A program made the position numbers and the translations under genes. A stretch of 64,000 nucleotides of DNA, taken from the NCBI RefSeq assembly GCF_001758465.1, contig NZ_MJIC01000010.1:744001-808000 (forward strand), given 5' to 3'. Source of the DNA: Marisediminitalea lipolytica (lineage in GTDB: Bacteria > Pseudomonadota > Gammaproteobacteria > Enterobacterales > Alteromonadaceae). Under the pieces are notes generated by a model. That model worked only from the letters and a program-made list of their open reading frames with translations. It was not told the DNA's origin and searched no databases. Of the stretch, positions 52,540 through 60,849 are shown piece after piece (positions within the stretch are counted from its first letter, which is position 1; the number at the start of each line of letters is the position of its first letter).

Positions 52540-53433
52540 TTGCTGGAGATTATTATTTCCCGTCGCTATTTATCCAAACTTATCTGCTCTCTTGGTGTGC
52601 TTGCTTTGGCAATACCATGTCATGGCGTGCCTGCACCACAACAAACCCTAAGAGTGCCTGCGCAGGTTTTTGAGGACAATTCAGTCCACCTGTATTTTGT
52701 TTCGGCGCTTAAACTGGCTTTAGCCAAAACCGAATCCACCTCCGGGCAAACGAAAATCATACCGGATCCGTTTAACGCCACTCAGGATCGTTTACTCAGA
52801 CAGGTAAAAGAAGGCACCACCGATGTGACCTGGGCAGTGACTTCTGTTGAGCGGGAACGTGAACATCTGGCAGTTTACTTTCCGCTCGCAAGAGGTTTGC
52901 TGGGTTACCGGCTTATGTTGATCCATCCAAATCGTCAGGCCGAATTTAACGATATCACCACAGCACAGTTGAAAAAGTTAGTGGCGGTGCAGGGGATAGG
53001 CTGGCCTGATACTGATGTTTTACGCTTTAACGGTTACCGTGTAGAGGAAGAACCGTTCAGCATGTTGTTTAAGCTTATCCACAATAATATGGCTGACTTT
53101 TTTCCAAGATCAGCTATCGAAATCCAGAATGAAGTGGATAACCGGCCGCAATTTAATTTGTTAATCGAAAAGAGTACCGCCTTCTATTACCCCTCGCCGA
53201 TGTATTTTTTTGTCAATAAGCAAAACGTCAGGCTGGCCGAACGTATTCACCGTGGCCTCGATATAGCGCTTAAGGATGGCTCGTTAATGGCACTTTACCA
53301 AGGTGCATCTTTCGCCAGTTCTGCTGAGCAACTACTAAATGCCCATCGCGTTATTGAGCTTAAAAACCCGGTACTTTCCAAGCGTTCCATATACATGCTG
53401 ACTGAATACAAAGACTTCCTCATTTCTCACTAA
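52540..53433 (+). CDS. Orphan periplasmic solute-binding-like protein
   Basis: About 297 residues if TTG 52540 is the start. GGAG (52544-52547) lies inside that reading and would suit a start at ATT 52552 or 52555 (rare), so the true start is uncertain. Signal peptide: SRRYLSKLICSLGVLALAIPCHG. The mature protein resembles a type-II periplasmic binding protein (LRVPAQVFEDNSVHLYFVSALKLAL, DVTWAVTSVEREREHLAVYFPLARGLLGYRLMLI). No permease or ATPase lies nearby. It could deliver a ligand to a sensor or transporter encoded elsewhere; substrate unknown. Confidence 0.75.
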   Translation: MLEIIISRRYLSKLICSLGVLALAIPCHGVPAPQQTLRVPAQVFEDNSVHLYFVSALKLALAKTESTSGQTKIIPDPFNATQDRLLRQVKEGTTDVTWAVTSVEREREHLAVYFPLARGLLGYRLMLIHPNRQAEFNDITTAQLKKLVAVQGIGWPDTDVLRFNGYRVEEEPFSMLFKLIHNNMADFFPRSAIEIQNEVDNRPQFNLLIEKSTAFYYPSPMYFFVNKQNVRLAERIHRGLDIALKDGSLMALYQGASFASSAEQLLNAHRVIELKNPVLSKRSIYMLTEYKDFLISH

Positions 53434-53488
53434 ATAAATCTTAATATCAATAACTTAAGTATTAATGCGCCTTTTCTTATCGCATTAG

Positions 53489-53548
53489 TAGACAATCGGT
53501 CTATAATAATTAGACGACCAGTCTAAATTATTTAGACCAATCAGTTTA
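53489..53548 (+). promoter_or_regulatory. Three TAGAC-type operators at 22-bp spacing upstream of acuR
   Basis: Site 1: TAGAC-AATCG-GTCTA (53489-53503). Site 2: TAGAC-GACCA-GTCTA (53511-53525). Site 3: TAGAC-CAATCA-GTTTA (53533-53548, imperfect). The left arms begin exactly 22 bp apart, two helical turns, so bound dimers would sit on one face. TAGAC/GTCTA arms resemble the operator of the related regulator NemR. Most likely the autorepression and acuI control sites of AcuR. Confidence 0.7.
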
Positions 53549-53561
53549 AATTGAGGTGAAA

Positions 53562-54185
53562 ATGACACAAATAAGGCGAGGCAGGCCACCGAAATCAGCC
53601 AGAAATTTTGATGATACAAAAGAGGCACTGTTACTGGCCGGCATGGCAATTCTCACCGAACAAGGATTTAACACCGTCGGTATCGACATGATCCTAAAGC
53701 GTGTGGGTGTGCCCAAAGGCTCTTTTTATCATTACTTTAAGAACAAGGATGATTTTGGCTTACAGGTCATCGAACGCTACGACCAGTATTTCTGTGCCAA
53801 ACTTCGCCGGTGTCTGGCGTCATCGCCAGCTGACCCACTCAAAGGACTCAGTACCTTTGTTGATGAAGCAGTAGAAGGGATGGAGAAATACCGCTTTAGT
53901 CGCGGCTGTCTGATAGGTAATTTTGGACAGGAGATGGCAATTTTATCAGATGAATTTAAGCATCCTTTGGCGCAGTCCTTAAAAAACTGGTCTTTTATGC
54001 TGGCTCACAACCTGGAGCAAGCCAAAATGCTAAACCTGATCGCATCTGACACCGACTGTTTACAGCAGGCGGAGTTTTTTTGGATAGGCTGGGAAGGCGC
54101 TATCCTGACAGCAAAAGTGATGCAATCCAGCGAACCCATGCGCAAATTTGCCACCGGGTATCTTAATCAACTGACACGTTCCTAG
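53562..54185 (+). CDS. acuR: TetR/AcrR family regulator AcuR
   Basis: 207 residues from the ATG at 53562 with TTGAGGTG upstream. An N-terminal helix-turn-helix: DTKEALLLAGMAILTEQGFNTVGIDMILKRVGVPKGSFYHYFKNKDDFGLQVIERYDQY. The AcuR/NemR-like ligand domain has the Cys-containing SRGCLIGNFGQEMAI, and GWEGAILTAKVMQSSEPM near the C-terminus. AcuR represses acuI until acrylate or a related thiol-reactive compound is present. The next gene, 24 bp downstream, is acuI, and three matching operators precede acuR. The identification rests on gene context and overall pattern. Confidence 0.8.
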   Translation: MTQIRRGRPPKSARNFDDTKEALLLAGMAILTEQGFNTVGIDMILKRVGVPKGSFYHYFKNKDDFGLQVIERYDQYFCAKLRRCLASSPADPLKGLSTFVDEAVEGMEKYRFSRGCLIGNFGQEMAILSDEFKHPLAQSLKNWSFMLAHNLEQAKMLNLIASDTDCLQQAEFFWIGWEGAILTAKVMQSSEPMRKFATGYLNQLTRS

Positions 54186-54209
54186 TTTAAGCAAAGCGGA
54201 GATAACCTC

Positions 54210-55193
54210 ATGTTTAATGCAATTTATATCAATAAAGACGAACAGCACTACAGTGCAGAAATTAAAGCCCTGGAAGAGAGTGCCTTGCCCGATGAAGATG
54301 TTCTGATTAATGTTGATTACAGTACGCTTAATTATAAGGATGCACTGGCCATAACCGGTAAAAGTCCGGTCGTTCGTCAGTTTCCGCTGGTAGCGGGTAT
54401 TGATTTAGCCGGTACCGTAGCAGCAAGTCGCTCTGATAAGTTCAAGGCCGGCGATAAGGTGTTGGTTAATGGCTGGGGTCTTGGCGAGCAATACTGGGGT
54501 GGTCTGGCCCAGAAAGCCAGCATTAATGCTGATTTTGTTCAGTTGCGCCCACCAGCACTCAGCAGTAAACATGCCATGGCAGTGGGTACAGCGGGTTATA
54601 CCGCGATGCTTTGCGTTATCGCACTTGAGTCTCAGGGCGTAACGCCGGATCACGGGGAAATCCTGGTGACCGGTGCGAACGGCGGCGTGGGAACAACTGC
54701 TATAGCGATACTCGCCAAGCTTGGTTACGACGTAGTCGCATCCACGGGACGTCTTGAGCAGGCTGAAACCTTAAAAGCTCTGGGCGCTAAAGAGGTGATC
54801 GACAGAGCCTTGCTAAGTGAGCCGGGCAGACCGCTGGCCAAAGAGCGTTGGGCGGGCGTTGTGGATTCTGTAGGCAGCCATACCCTGGCAAATGCCTGTG
54901 CAGCAACCAAATCTGAGGGGGCGGTAGCCGCTTGCGGCCTGGCGCAGGGCATGGATTTTCCGGCAACCGTTGCGCCCTTTATATTGCGCGGTGTTAAATT
55001 GCTGGGAATAAACAGCGTTACCCAAACTCTGGCGGTGCGGGAAAAAGCCTGGGCTCGCGTGGTTGAGGATTTACCAGAATCTGCTTTAGCCATTATTACC
55101 CGTCAGGTTACCCTGGCAGAAGCGCTTACCGTAGCACCACAGTTTTTATCCGGCCAGGTGCAGGGGCGGGTAGTTGTGGATGTTAATGCTTAA
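54210..55193 (+). CDS. acuI: Acrylyl-CoA reductase (MDR family) AcuI/YhdH
   Basis: 327 residues. Zinc-independent MDR oxidoreductase that reduces acryloyl-CoA to propanoyl-CoA with NADPH. The segments SALPDEDVLINVDYSTLNYKDALAITGKSPVVRQFPLVAGIDLAGTV, GWGLGEQYWGGLAQKA, GTAGYTAMLCVIALE and the nucleotide-binding TGANGGVGTTAIAILAKLGYDVVASTGR are typical of YhdH/AcuI. In marine bacteria acuI detoxifies acrylate from dimethylsulfoniopropionate cleavage. No DMSP lyase or other acu gene is in the window, so the source of acrylate would be external or encoded elsewhere. A hairpin follows. Confidence 0.92.
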   Translation: MFNAIYINKDEQHYSAEIKALEESALPDEDVLINVDYSTLNYKDALAITGKSPVVRQFPLVAGIDLAGTVAASRSDKFKAGDKVLVNGWGLGEQYWGGLAQKASINADFVQLRPPALSSKHAMAVGTAGYTAMLCVIALESQGVTPDHGEILVTGANGGVGTTAIAILAKLGYDVVASTGRLEQAETLKALGAKEVIDRALLSEPGRPLAKERWAGVVDSVGSHTLANACAATKSEGAVAACGLAQGMDFPATVAPFILRGVKLLGINSVTQTLAVREKAWARVVEDLPESALAIITRQVTLAEALTVAPQFLSGQVQGRVVVDVNA

Positions 55194-55204
55194 GTAGCGA
55201 CTTT

Positions 55205-55235
55205 GAACTGACCGTTTAAAGCTGGCGGTCAGTTC
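55205..55235 (+). terminator. Hairpin after acuI
   Basis: GAACTGACCG (55205-55214) and CGGTCAGTTC (55226-55235), a perfect 10-bp stem with an 11-base loop, 12 bp after the acuI stop. The U-tract is interrupted (AGTACCGTTTATTT), so termination may be moderate. Confidence 0.6.
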
Positions 55236-55464
55236 AGTACCGTTTATTTCCTTATTCGCCTTAAATTATTCTTTATGAATACGTTTTGGCAGGCATAGCC
55301 AGCGACACTTATTTAACCCGAATAGCTCATCGCCCTGAAATGGTTTCCGGGCATACCCACCTCGATTTTCTACGTTTATATCATCTCATTGCCCGGACAG
55401 GAGCAGGCTCAAACTGGCCAAACAATCATCTAAAACAAGCGATAGCGGTTATGCGTAACCCAAT

Positions 55465-55686
55465 TTAAATAGGTAAGTCATTGATTTTTAGTTTTAGCCT
55501 CATTTCATTATCGTCAGGATGCAAAGCAGCCGCCAGGTGATTCAAAAAAAGTGAAACGATTGTTTCACTGATGTGTGGCGACAAATAATGGCTATTAATT
55601 ATGAATTTCACGAATGTCGCAGCTAAATTTTGGGGAGTGTAGTAAGTCTGCTTTAACAGCAACCCACTCAGAATAGAGGCGCCCAT
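55465..55686 (-). pseudogene. Possible remnant of a TetR-type regulator C-terminus
   Basis: A minus-strand open frame of 73 codons (NLAATFVKFIINSHYLSPHI, then SETIVSLFLNHLAA) reads like the last helices of a TetR-family ligand domain, with no DNA-binding part and no good ribosome site. A minus-strand terminator hairpin (55544-55569) lies inside it, which argues against an active gene. The gene-free stretch 55194-55824 (631 bp) otherwise holds the acuI hairpin, the terminator and the promoter of the next gene. Confidence 0.3.
55544..55569 (-). terminator. Minus-strand intrinsic terminator in a gene-free stretch
   Basis: On the minus strand AGTGAAAC-AATC-GTTTCACT (perfect 8-bp stem) is followed by TTTTTT. 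It would end a leftward transcript although the neighbouring genes on both sides read rightward. Confidence 0.6.
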
Positions 55687-55824
55687 AGACTACCCGGTTT
55701 GCTCATCAATAACTGCTTGTTCACTGGTAAGGAGGGATTGCCTGTGCTCCATGAATTTTACGCTATACTTAACCCTTAAATTTGTTATTGATTACTCTTA
55801 AAAATAAAAATTCTCAGGTTTTAA

Positions 55825-57363
55825 TTGGTGTCGTCCCCGAACTTAATACATAAAATAACAACCAGACTTTTTATTCAGATTTTATCTGTTGTTCTGGTTG
55901 TTGAGGGCATCATCATGTTCACTTTGCACATGCTGTTTAGTGGACTGTCCGTTTGGCAGTACACTGCCATCGATATCTTTTTTCTTACCCTGGTATCTAC
56001 ACCGGTGATTTATTGGCGGGTTATTAAGCCTTATGAACACAACTTAGCTGAAGTCAGACAAAACGAAGACGCCATAATGGCTCAGCTTAAAACGTTGAAC
56101 AGAGATTTAAAATTTCAACAGGAGTCGCTTAATCAACATGCCATAGTAAGTATCACCGATAAGCGTGGGGATATCATTTACGTTAACGACAAATTCTGCC
56201 TAATCAGTGGGTTTGAGCGAGAGGAACTTATGGGCCAGAACCATCGAATGGTCAGCTCCGGTTATCATTCCCGTGATTTTTTCGATGAGCTTTGGTCTAC
56301 CATAAGTCGGGGTAAGGTATGGCATGGCGACATTAAAAACCGCGCTAAAAACGGTATTTATTATTGGGTGAACGCGACCATTGTGCCGTTTCTTGATGAT
56401 AACAATAAACCTTTTCAATACATTGCGATACGAACTGATATTACTCAGCAAAAACGTACTGAAGAAGCGCTAAATCAGGCACAGAAATTAGGTCACATAG
56501 GAAACTGGCGATATGACCTTACCAGCGATTCACTGACCTGGTCTGACGAAATCTATAATATTTGTGGTTTGCCAGACTCTTTGCGTTCTACCAGCAAAGA
56601 ATTATTTTTTGAGATTATCCATCCGGCTGACCGCGATGAGGTAACCAGGCAGTATGAAAACTCGTTAACAAGCAATGAACCTTTCGATGTTGAGCATCGA
56701 ATTGTTCGCCGTGATAACGGTGAACTGCGCTGGGTACATCAGAAGTGCCTACATGACCGTAATATTCAAGGGCATGTAGTGCAATCTGAAGGAATCGTGC
56801 AGGACATCACTCCGCAAAAAGTTGCCCAGGAACAAATAGAACGGCTGGCCATGACAGACCAACTGACCGGACTTGCCAATCGGAATCAGTTTTATGCCAC
56901 CTTTCATAAATATATCGCCATGGCATCCCGCGACTCTGCAATGCTTGCGTTAATGCTGCTTGATTTGGATAAATTCAAGGCGGTTAATGACACCTATGGT
57001 CACAAAACGGGTGACGCGTTGCTGGTCCGTGTTGCTCAACTGTTTAAACAGTCTTGCCGTGAAATTGATTTAATTTCACGGCTCGGGGGTGACGAGTTTG
57101 CTATCATTTTGTATAAACCGCTTGATAAAGGGGCCATTCGCGATGTGGCTCAGCGCATAGTGGAGACGTTTAATACGCCGGTGGACCTTGACGGTACCGA
57201 GGTGTCAATTGGGGTGAGTATCGGTATTTCATTGTATCCACAGCAAGGCACGCAGCTCAATACACTTATCGAACAGGCTGATGCTGCTCTCTACGCGGTA
57301 AAACGTGCTGGTAGGAATAACTATCAGTTTTACCAGGCCGAAAAACCAGAAATGCTCCCCTGA
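55825..57363 (+). CDS. PAS-PAS-GGDEF diguanylate cyclase
   Basis: 512 residues; start TTG 55825, or GTG 55828. Two membrane segments (about 13-35 and 44-64), a first PAS domain (about 100-205, IVSITDKRGDIIYVNDKFCLISGF), a second PAS/PAC (about 220-330, with a PAC-like VEHRIVRRDNGELRWVHQKCLH), and a GGDEF domain from about 335 (MTDQLTGLANRN). The active site GGDEF (421-425) is intact and the inhibitory I-site RxxD is present (REID, 412-415), so the enzyme should make cyclic di-GMP and be feedback-inhibited. No EAL domain. Its signal is unknown. Stands alone in its unit. Confidence 0.93.
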   Translation: MVSSPNLIHKITTRLFIQILSVVLVVEGIIMFTLHMLFSGLSVWQYTAIDIFFLTLVSTPVIYWRVIKPYEHNLAEVRQNEDAIMAQLKTLNRDLKFQQESLNQHAIVSITDKRGDIIYVNDKFCLISGFEREELMGQNHRMVSSGYHSRDFFDELWSTISRGKVWHGDIKNRAKNGIYYWVNATIVPFLDDNNKPFQYIAIRTDITQQKRTEEALNQAQKLGHIGNWRYDLTSDSLTWSDEIYNICGLPDSLRSTSKELFFEIIHPADRDEVTRQYENSLTSNEPFDVEHRIVRRDNGELRWVHQKCLHDRNIQGHVVQSEGIVQDITPQKVAQEQIERLAMTDQLTGLANRNQFYATFHKYIAMASRDSAMLALMLLDLDKFKAVNDTYGHKTGDALLVRVAQLFKQSCREIDLISRLGGDEFAIILYKPLDKGAIRDVAQRIVETFNTPVDLDGTEVSIGVSIGISLYPQQGTQLNTLIEQADAALYAVKRAGRNNYQFYQAEKPEMLP

Positions 57364-57472
57364 TAAAAACATTTTGTCCTCATAAGCAATATTTTACGTG
57401 CTGAATCTGATAGGTGCTTTAGCCTAAAGAGCGCATAATCGCCGCGATTTTATTATTCAGGTTTTTTCTTTT

Positions 57473-58252
57473 ATGCAATTTTCTAATGATCGCGTGTCGG
57501 TGTTCTCCTTACCGGAAGGCCAACTTGCGGCTGATTTTTCAATCGACATTGGCACTCGCTATCGTGACGCGGTTTTAATTGAATTACCCGGTGGCGAAGC
57601 GTGGTTTTTTGACTACGGTGTGGTCGTGTTCTGGGGCATCGACGAAGACGAAAGGTTATCACTGTTACATCGCCTTAAAATTCATTCTGAGTTGCTCGCT
57701 GGCGAGCATCAGGAGCATTTCCGTTTTGTTTGCGAAGGTAACGAAGTCAAATTACAAAAAGACCTGATCACCTTATCTTCAGAAGATCCGCTGTTACGAC
57801 TGGCAATCAGCCACGCGCTGGCACAATCGATCAAACTCAATGACTATGAATTACGTGCTCAGCATACCATTGCAGAGTACAGTCATTTACCTAAAGTGCT
57901 GGCAGAAACCGGCTCAATAAAGCTGGGACGGCGCAAGATTGCCAGTATCAGAGGACATTTGTTCAGTACCAAAAGTGACATATTTTTGCACTATAACTTG
58001 TTGGATACGCCTGAATTTTTTTGGGAATACCCGGTGTATGAGTCTGCCTATAATACGGCGGCAAAATATCTTGATATCAAACCAAGGGTAGAACTGTTAT
58101 CCAACAAATTAAACGTTATTCATGAACTGTTTGATATGCTGGCCGATGAGCTTAAACACAAGCATTCTTCGTTTCTGGAATGGATTATTATCATCCTTAT
58201 CGCATTTGAAATAGTGATGGTCGGCGCTGAAGGCTTGTTGTCCTTATTGTGA
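57473..58252 (+). CDS. RMD1/YagE family (DUF155) protein
   Basis: 259 residues. The pattern DAVLIELPGGEAWFFDYGVVVFWGIDEDERLSLL, then LAISHALAQSIKLNDYELRAQ, GRRKIASIRGHLFSTKSDIFLHYNLLDTPEFFWEYP and RVELLSNKLNVIHELFDMLADELKHKHSSFLEWIIIILIAFEIV is the DUF155 (RMD1/YagE) family. The C-terminal hydrophobic helix anchors it in the inner membrane. Yeast and human relatives are needed for mitochondrial translation; bacterial function is not established. Independent of its neighbours: the next gene is convergent. Confidence 0.88.
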   Translation: MQFSNDRVSVFSLPEGQLAADFSIDIGTRYRDAVLIELPGGEAWFFDYGVVVFWGIDEDERLSLLHRLKIHSELLAGEHQEHFRFVCEGNEVKLQKDLITLSSEDPLLRLAISHALAQSIKLNDYELRAQHTIAEYSHLPKVLAETGSIKLGRRKIASIRGHLFSTKSDIFLHYNLLDTPEFFWEYPVYESAYNTAAKYLDIKPRVELLSNKLNVIHELFDMLADELKHKHSSFLEWIIIILIAFEIVMVGAEGLLSLL

Positions 58253-58269
58253 TGTGGAGCTGTAAACCT

Positions 58270-59736
58270 TTACTCCGGGTTTACAGCCAGGGTTTCCCGC
58301 GCAATGACCTCACCATGTAATATGACTGTCTTAATGGATTGCCAGTGCTCTACTGCTTGCTGTGGGTTTTTATCCAGAATCAGTAAATTGGCTATTTTAC
58401 CCGTTTCGATGGTGCCGTAACGGTCGGCCATATCAAACTGCAACGGGCCGTTAATGGTGGCGGCATCAAATATCTGCCCGGCAGTAATGCCGGCTTCTGC
58501 CATTTTTTGCATTTCATAATAGGTTGATAAACCAGGGGCGGCTGCGTAAGACGGACTGGATGGATAATCTGATCCCAGTATCAACGGATAGCCCTGATTA
58601 GCCACGTAAGCGGCAGCCCTTTGTGCCCGGGAGACGCCATAACCGGTTAACTCAAACACGGTGGCTTCGGGCAAGTCGCCAAAATCTCGGGTAATTTCAC
58701 GCTTAAACCATTGACCTTCCTCCGTGGTATACCAGTTGAGTAACGAGTGGGGGAGTACTTGTTCGCGACGGGTATCGGTTAAGGTTTTGTCATCATACAT
58801 ACCCTGCAATGACAGCATGACCTGAATAGTTGGCATGTAAGCGGTGTGACTATTAATAAGTGTATCGAGGGTTTCGGTAACCGGCGGCTGGTCCGGATTA
58901 GCTGGCCACTGCCAGTTCCATAATCCGTGGGCCAGGCCGTCCACATGATGTGTCAGCGCAATCTGGAACATATCGATAGCATTGGCATGGGCCCATACCT
59001 GTATGTTATGAATGCTCGCTTCGTTTCGTATTGAATTAAGTGTTGCGCTGCTTTGCAATGGCCAGTGCGATGCCGCACCAAATCCATCTTCCACATAAAT
59101 TTTAATGCAGGGCGCGCCCGCAGCGGCAATATCAGCAATCACCGCTTTTGCGGTATGACGTGATGGGTCAATGCCATCAGGCAGATCATAAGTCTGTTCA
59201 GCTTCCAGAATAAAATAGCGGGCATGTTTAAAGGTGTAGTCAGCGGAAAAGTGAGGGTAGCCGCCGATAACCGGAATAGGTTGACAGGTAAAATAGTCCG
59301 GATGCTGCGGGGCCTGTTTAAATTGCGCTTCGCCCTCGTTTCCTCCCATATTCAGTACTTGTGTAATCCCGTAATACAACAGACTTTTAGGTAACTGTGT
59401 AAGGTAGTCTGCAACCAGGTTGGCATGTTTATCTGCCTGTGGCGTCGCCAGATAACCTACGCCAGGGATCGTATTGGAATGGATGTGGCTATCCATAATC
59501 CCGGGGCTCAAAAACTGCCCGTCGCCCTGAATAACCACAGCGAAAGGCTCCCGGGGTTTAAGTGGTGCAGGGCTAATTTCGGTGATTAATCCATCGCTGA
59601 CGCGAACCGAGTAGTGGGGTTTGGGCTCAGCTAAGTGCGCTGACACCAAAGTAATATTCTGCACTATCAGCTCTTTCGCAGTTACCGTGGCAGAAAAATA
59701 CAGCACCAGACTGACCAGCAGAAATAACGATTTCAT
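58270..59736 (-). CDS. Exported amidohydrolase-family protein
   Basis: 488 residues from the ATG at 59736, with AAGGGAGTT upstream (the in-frame ATG at 59757 lacks a ribosome site). Residues 1-20 are a signal peptide (MKSLFLLVSLVLYFSATVTA). Metal-site candidates are the HxH in SPGIMDSHIHSN, a Lys in CIKIYVEDG, His in VWAHANAIDMFQ and GLAHGLW, and Asp in LILGSDYPSS. The family includes imidazolonepropionase-like, peptidase and dipeptidase relatives that act in the periplasm. I cannot assign a substrate. It reads toward the YagE gene. Confidence 0.88.
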   Translation of the reverse strand: MKSLFLLVSLVLYFSATVTAKELIVQNITLVSAHLAEPKPHYSVRVSDGLITEISPAPLKPREPFAVVIQGDGQFLSPGIMDSHIHSNTIPGVGYLATPQADKHANLVADYLTQLPKSLLYYGITQVLNMGGNEGEAQFKQAPQHPDYFTCQPIPVIGGYPHFSADYTFKHARYFILEAEQTYDLPDGIDPSRHTAKAVIADIAAAGAPCIKIYVEDGFGAASHWPLQSSATLNSIRNEASIHNIQVWAHANAIDMFQIALTHHVDGLAHGLWNWQWPANPDQPPVTETLDTLINSHTAYMPTIQVMLSLQGMYDDKTLTDTRREQVLPHSLLNWYTTEEGQWFKREITRDFGDLPEATVFELTGYGVSRAQRAAAYVANQGYPLILGSDYPSSPSYAAAPGLSTYYEMQKMAEAGITAGQIFDAATINGPLQFDMADRYGTIETGKIANLLILDKNPQQAVEHWQSIKTVILHGEVIARETLAVNPE

Positions 59737-59973
59737 TGTGGTAACTCCCTTACTCATAACAAATCAACAGTAACCATTATTAAAAGCAATTTTGGTGCTA
59801 ACAAGTCTATTTCTGTTACCAAACGTTAAGAGCTAGCAGTGTCTGAATATAAAAAGCGGGAGTTCCGGATTATCAGGCAAAGTTTCGACCGTATTGCTCT
59901 AACTCTGAAAGGTGATTTAAGTAGACACTGTGTAGTAAGACAACGCGTTATTTTATGAATATGCCGAGGATCC

Positions 59974-60849
59974 ATGTCGCATACAACTGCACCAGCTCAC
60001 CTCATCGAAAATTGTTTTTATGAGGGTGAACGCCCATTATTTGGTTTGAAAAATCACACCTTAGACAGAGTTAAAATTTATCCTGGCGAGTCCGCCCTTA
60101 AGCACAGTGAGGATCTTATTACCCGTAACTGTGAATACATGGGCAAATATCCTTACTGGCACAGCAATAATATTGTTATCGCCGATTCACTTTTTACCCC
60201 GTATGCTCGCGCAGCAATCTGGTATGCGCAGCACATCCACATGAAAAACTGTGTCGTTGATGCGCCCAAAATGTTTCGACGAGTAGCTTATTCAATCATC
60301 GAAAACACCCGATTTACCGATGCCGGGGAAACCTTCTGGAATTGTCACGACGTTTCATTACACAACGTTGAACTGGCTAAAGCAGACTACGTATTTATGA
60401 ACGGCGAAGAGTTACAGATTGAAAATATGAAGCTACAAGGCAACTACTCTTTTCAGGATGCCCGTAACGTAGTGATCCGAAACTCGTATCTCAACTCCAA
60501 AGACGCATTATGGGGTACTGAAAACGTTACTGTGCACGACAGCATACTGGAAGGTGAATACCTGGGGTGGTATTCAAAAAATCTGAAGTTAGTTAACTGC
60601 ACCATTCGCGGTGGTCAGCCTTTGTATTATGCTGAAGGTCTGGTGCTGGAAAATTGTAAAATGGAAAACACCGACCTGTGTTTTGAATACTCAGATGTTC
60701 AGGCTGACGTAATCAGCACTATAGACAGTGTAAGAAACCCAAAAGGCGGGTGGATCCATGCTCCCGAAATCAAGGAAATCATTATTGACGAACACTGTTT
60801 GTCGCCGGGTGCCTGCAAAATCGTGCAGACTAATCAGGTAAATGTGTAA
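59974..60849 (+). CDS. DUF3737 family parallel beta-helix protein
   Basis: 291 residues with ATG 59974, CCGAGGATCC upstream. Short repeating rungs such as NIVIADSLFTPYARAAIWYA, HIHMKNCVVDAPK, VVIRNSYLNSKDALWGTENV, TVHDSILEGEYLGWYSKNL and LKLVNCTIRGGQPLYYAEGL suggest a right-handed beta-helix. No signal peptide, so cytoplasmic. Function unknown; similar genes are common in Firmicutes and Bacteroidetes. It overlaps the following PatB/MalY-type gene by one base (TAATG), so the two are co-translated. Confidence 0.85.
   Translation: MSHTTAPAHLIENCFYEGERPLFGLKNHTLDRVKIYPGESALKHSEDLITRNCEYMGKYPYWHSNNIVIADSLFTPYARAAIWYAQHIHMKNCVVDAPKMFRRVAYSIIENTRFTDAGETFWNCHDVSLHNVELAKADYVFMNGEELQIENMKLQGNYSFQDARNVVIRNSYLNSKDALWGTENVTVHDSILEGEYLGWYSKNLKLVNCTIRGGQPLYYAEGLVLENCKMENTDLCFEYSDVQADVISTIDSVRNPKGGWIHAPEIKEIIIDEHCLSPGACKIVQTNQVNV

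Noticed and set aside
55286..55468. 60-codon plus-strand open frame after acuI
   Set aside because: No ribosome site, no family-like pattern and low-complexity-free but random-looking composition; it is in a gap with hairpins, not treated as a gene.
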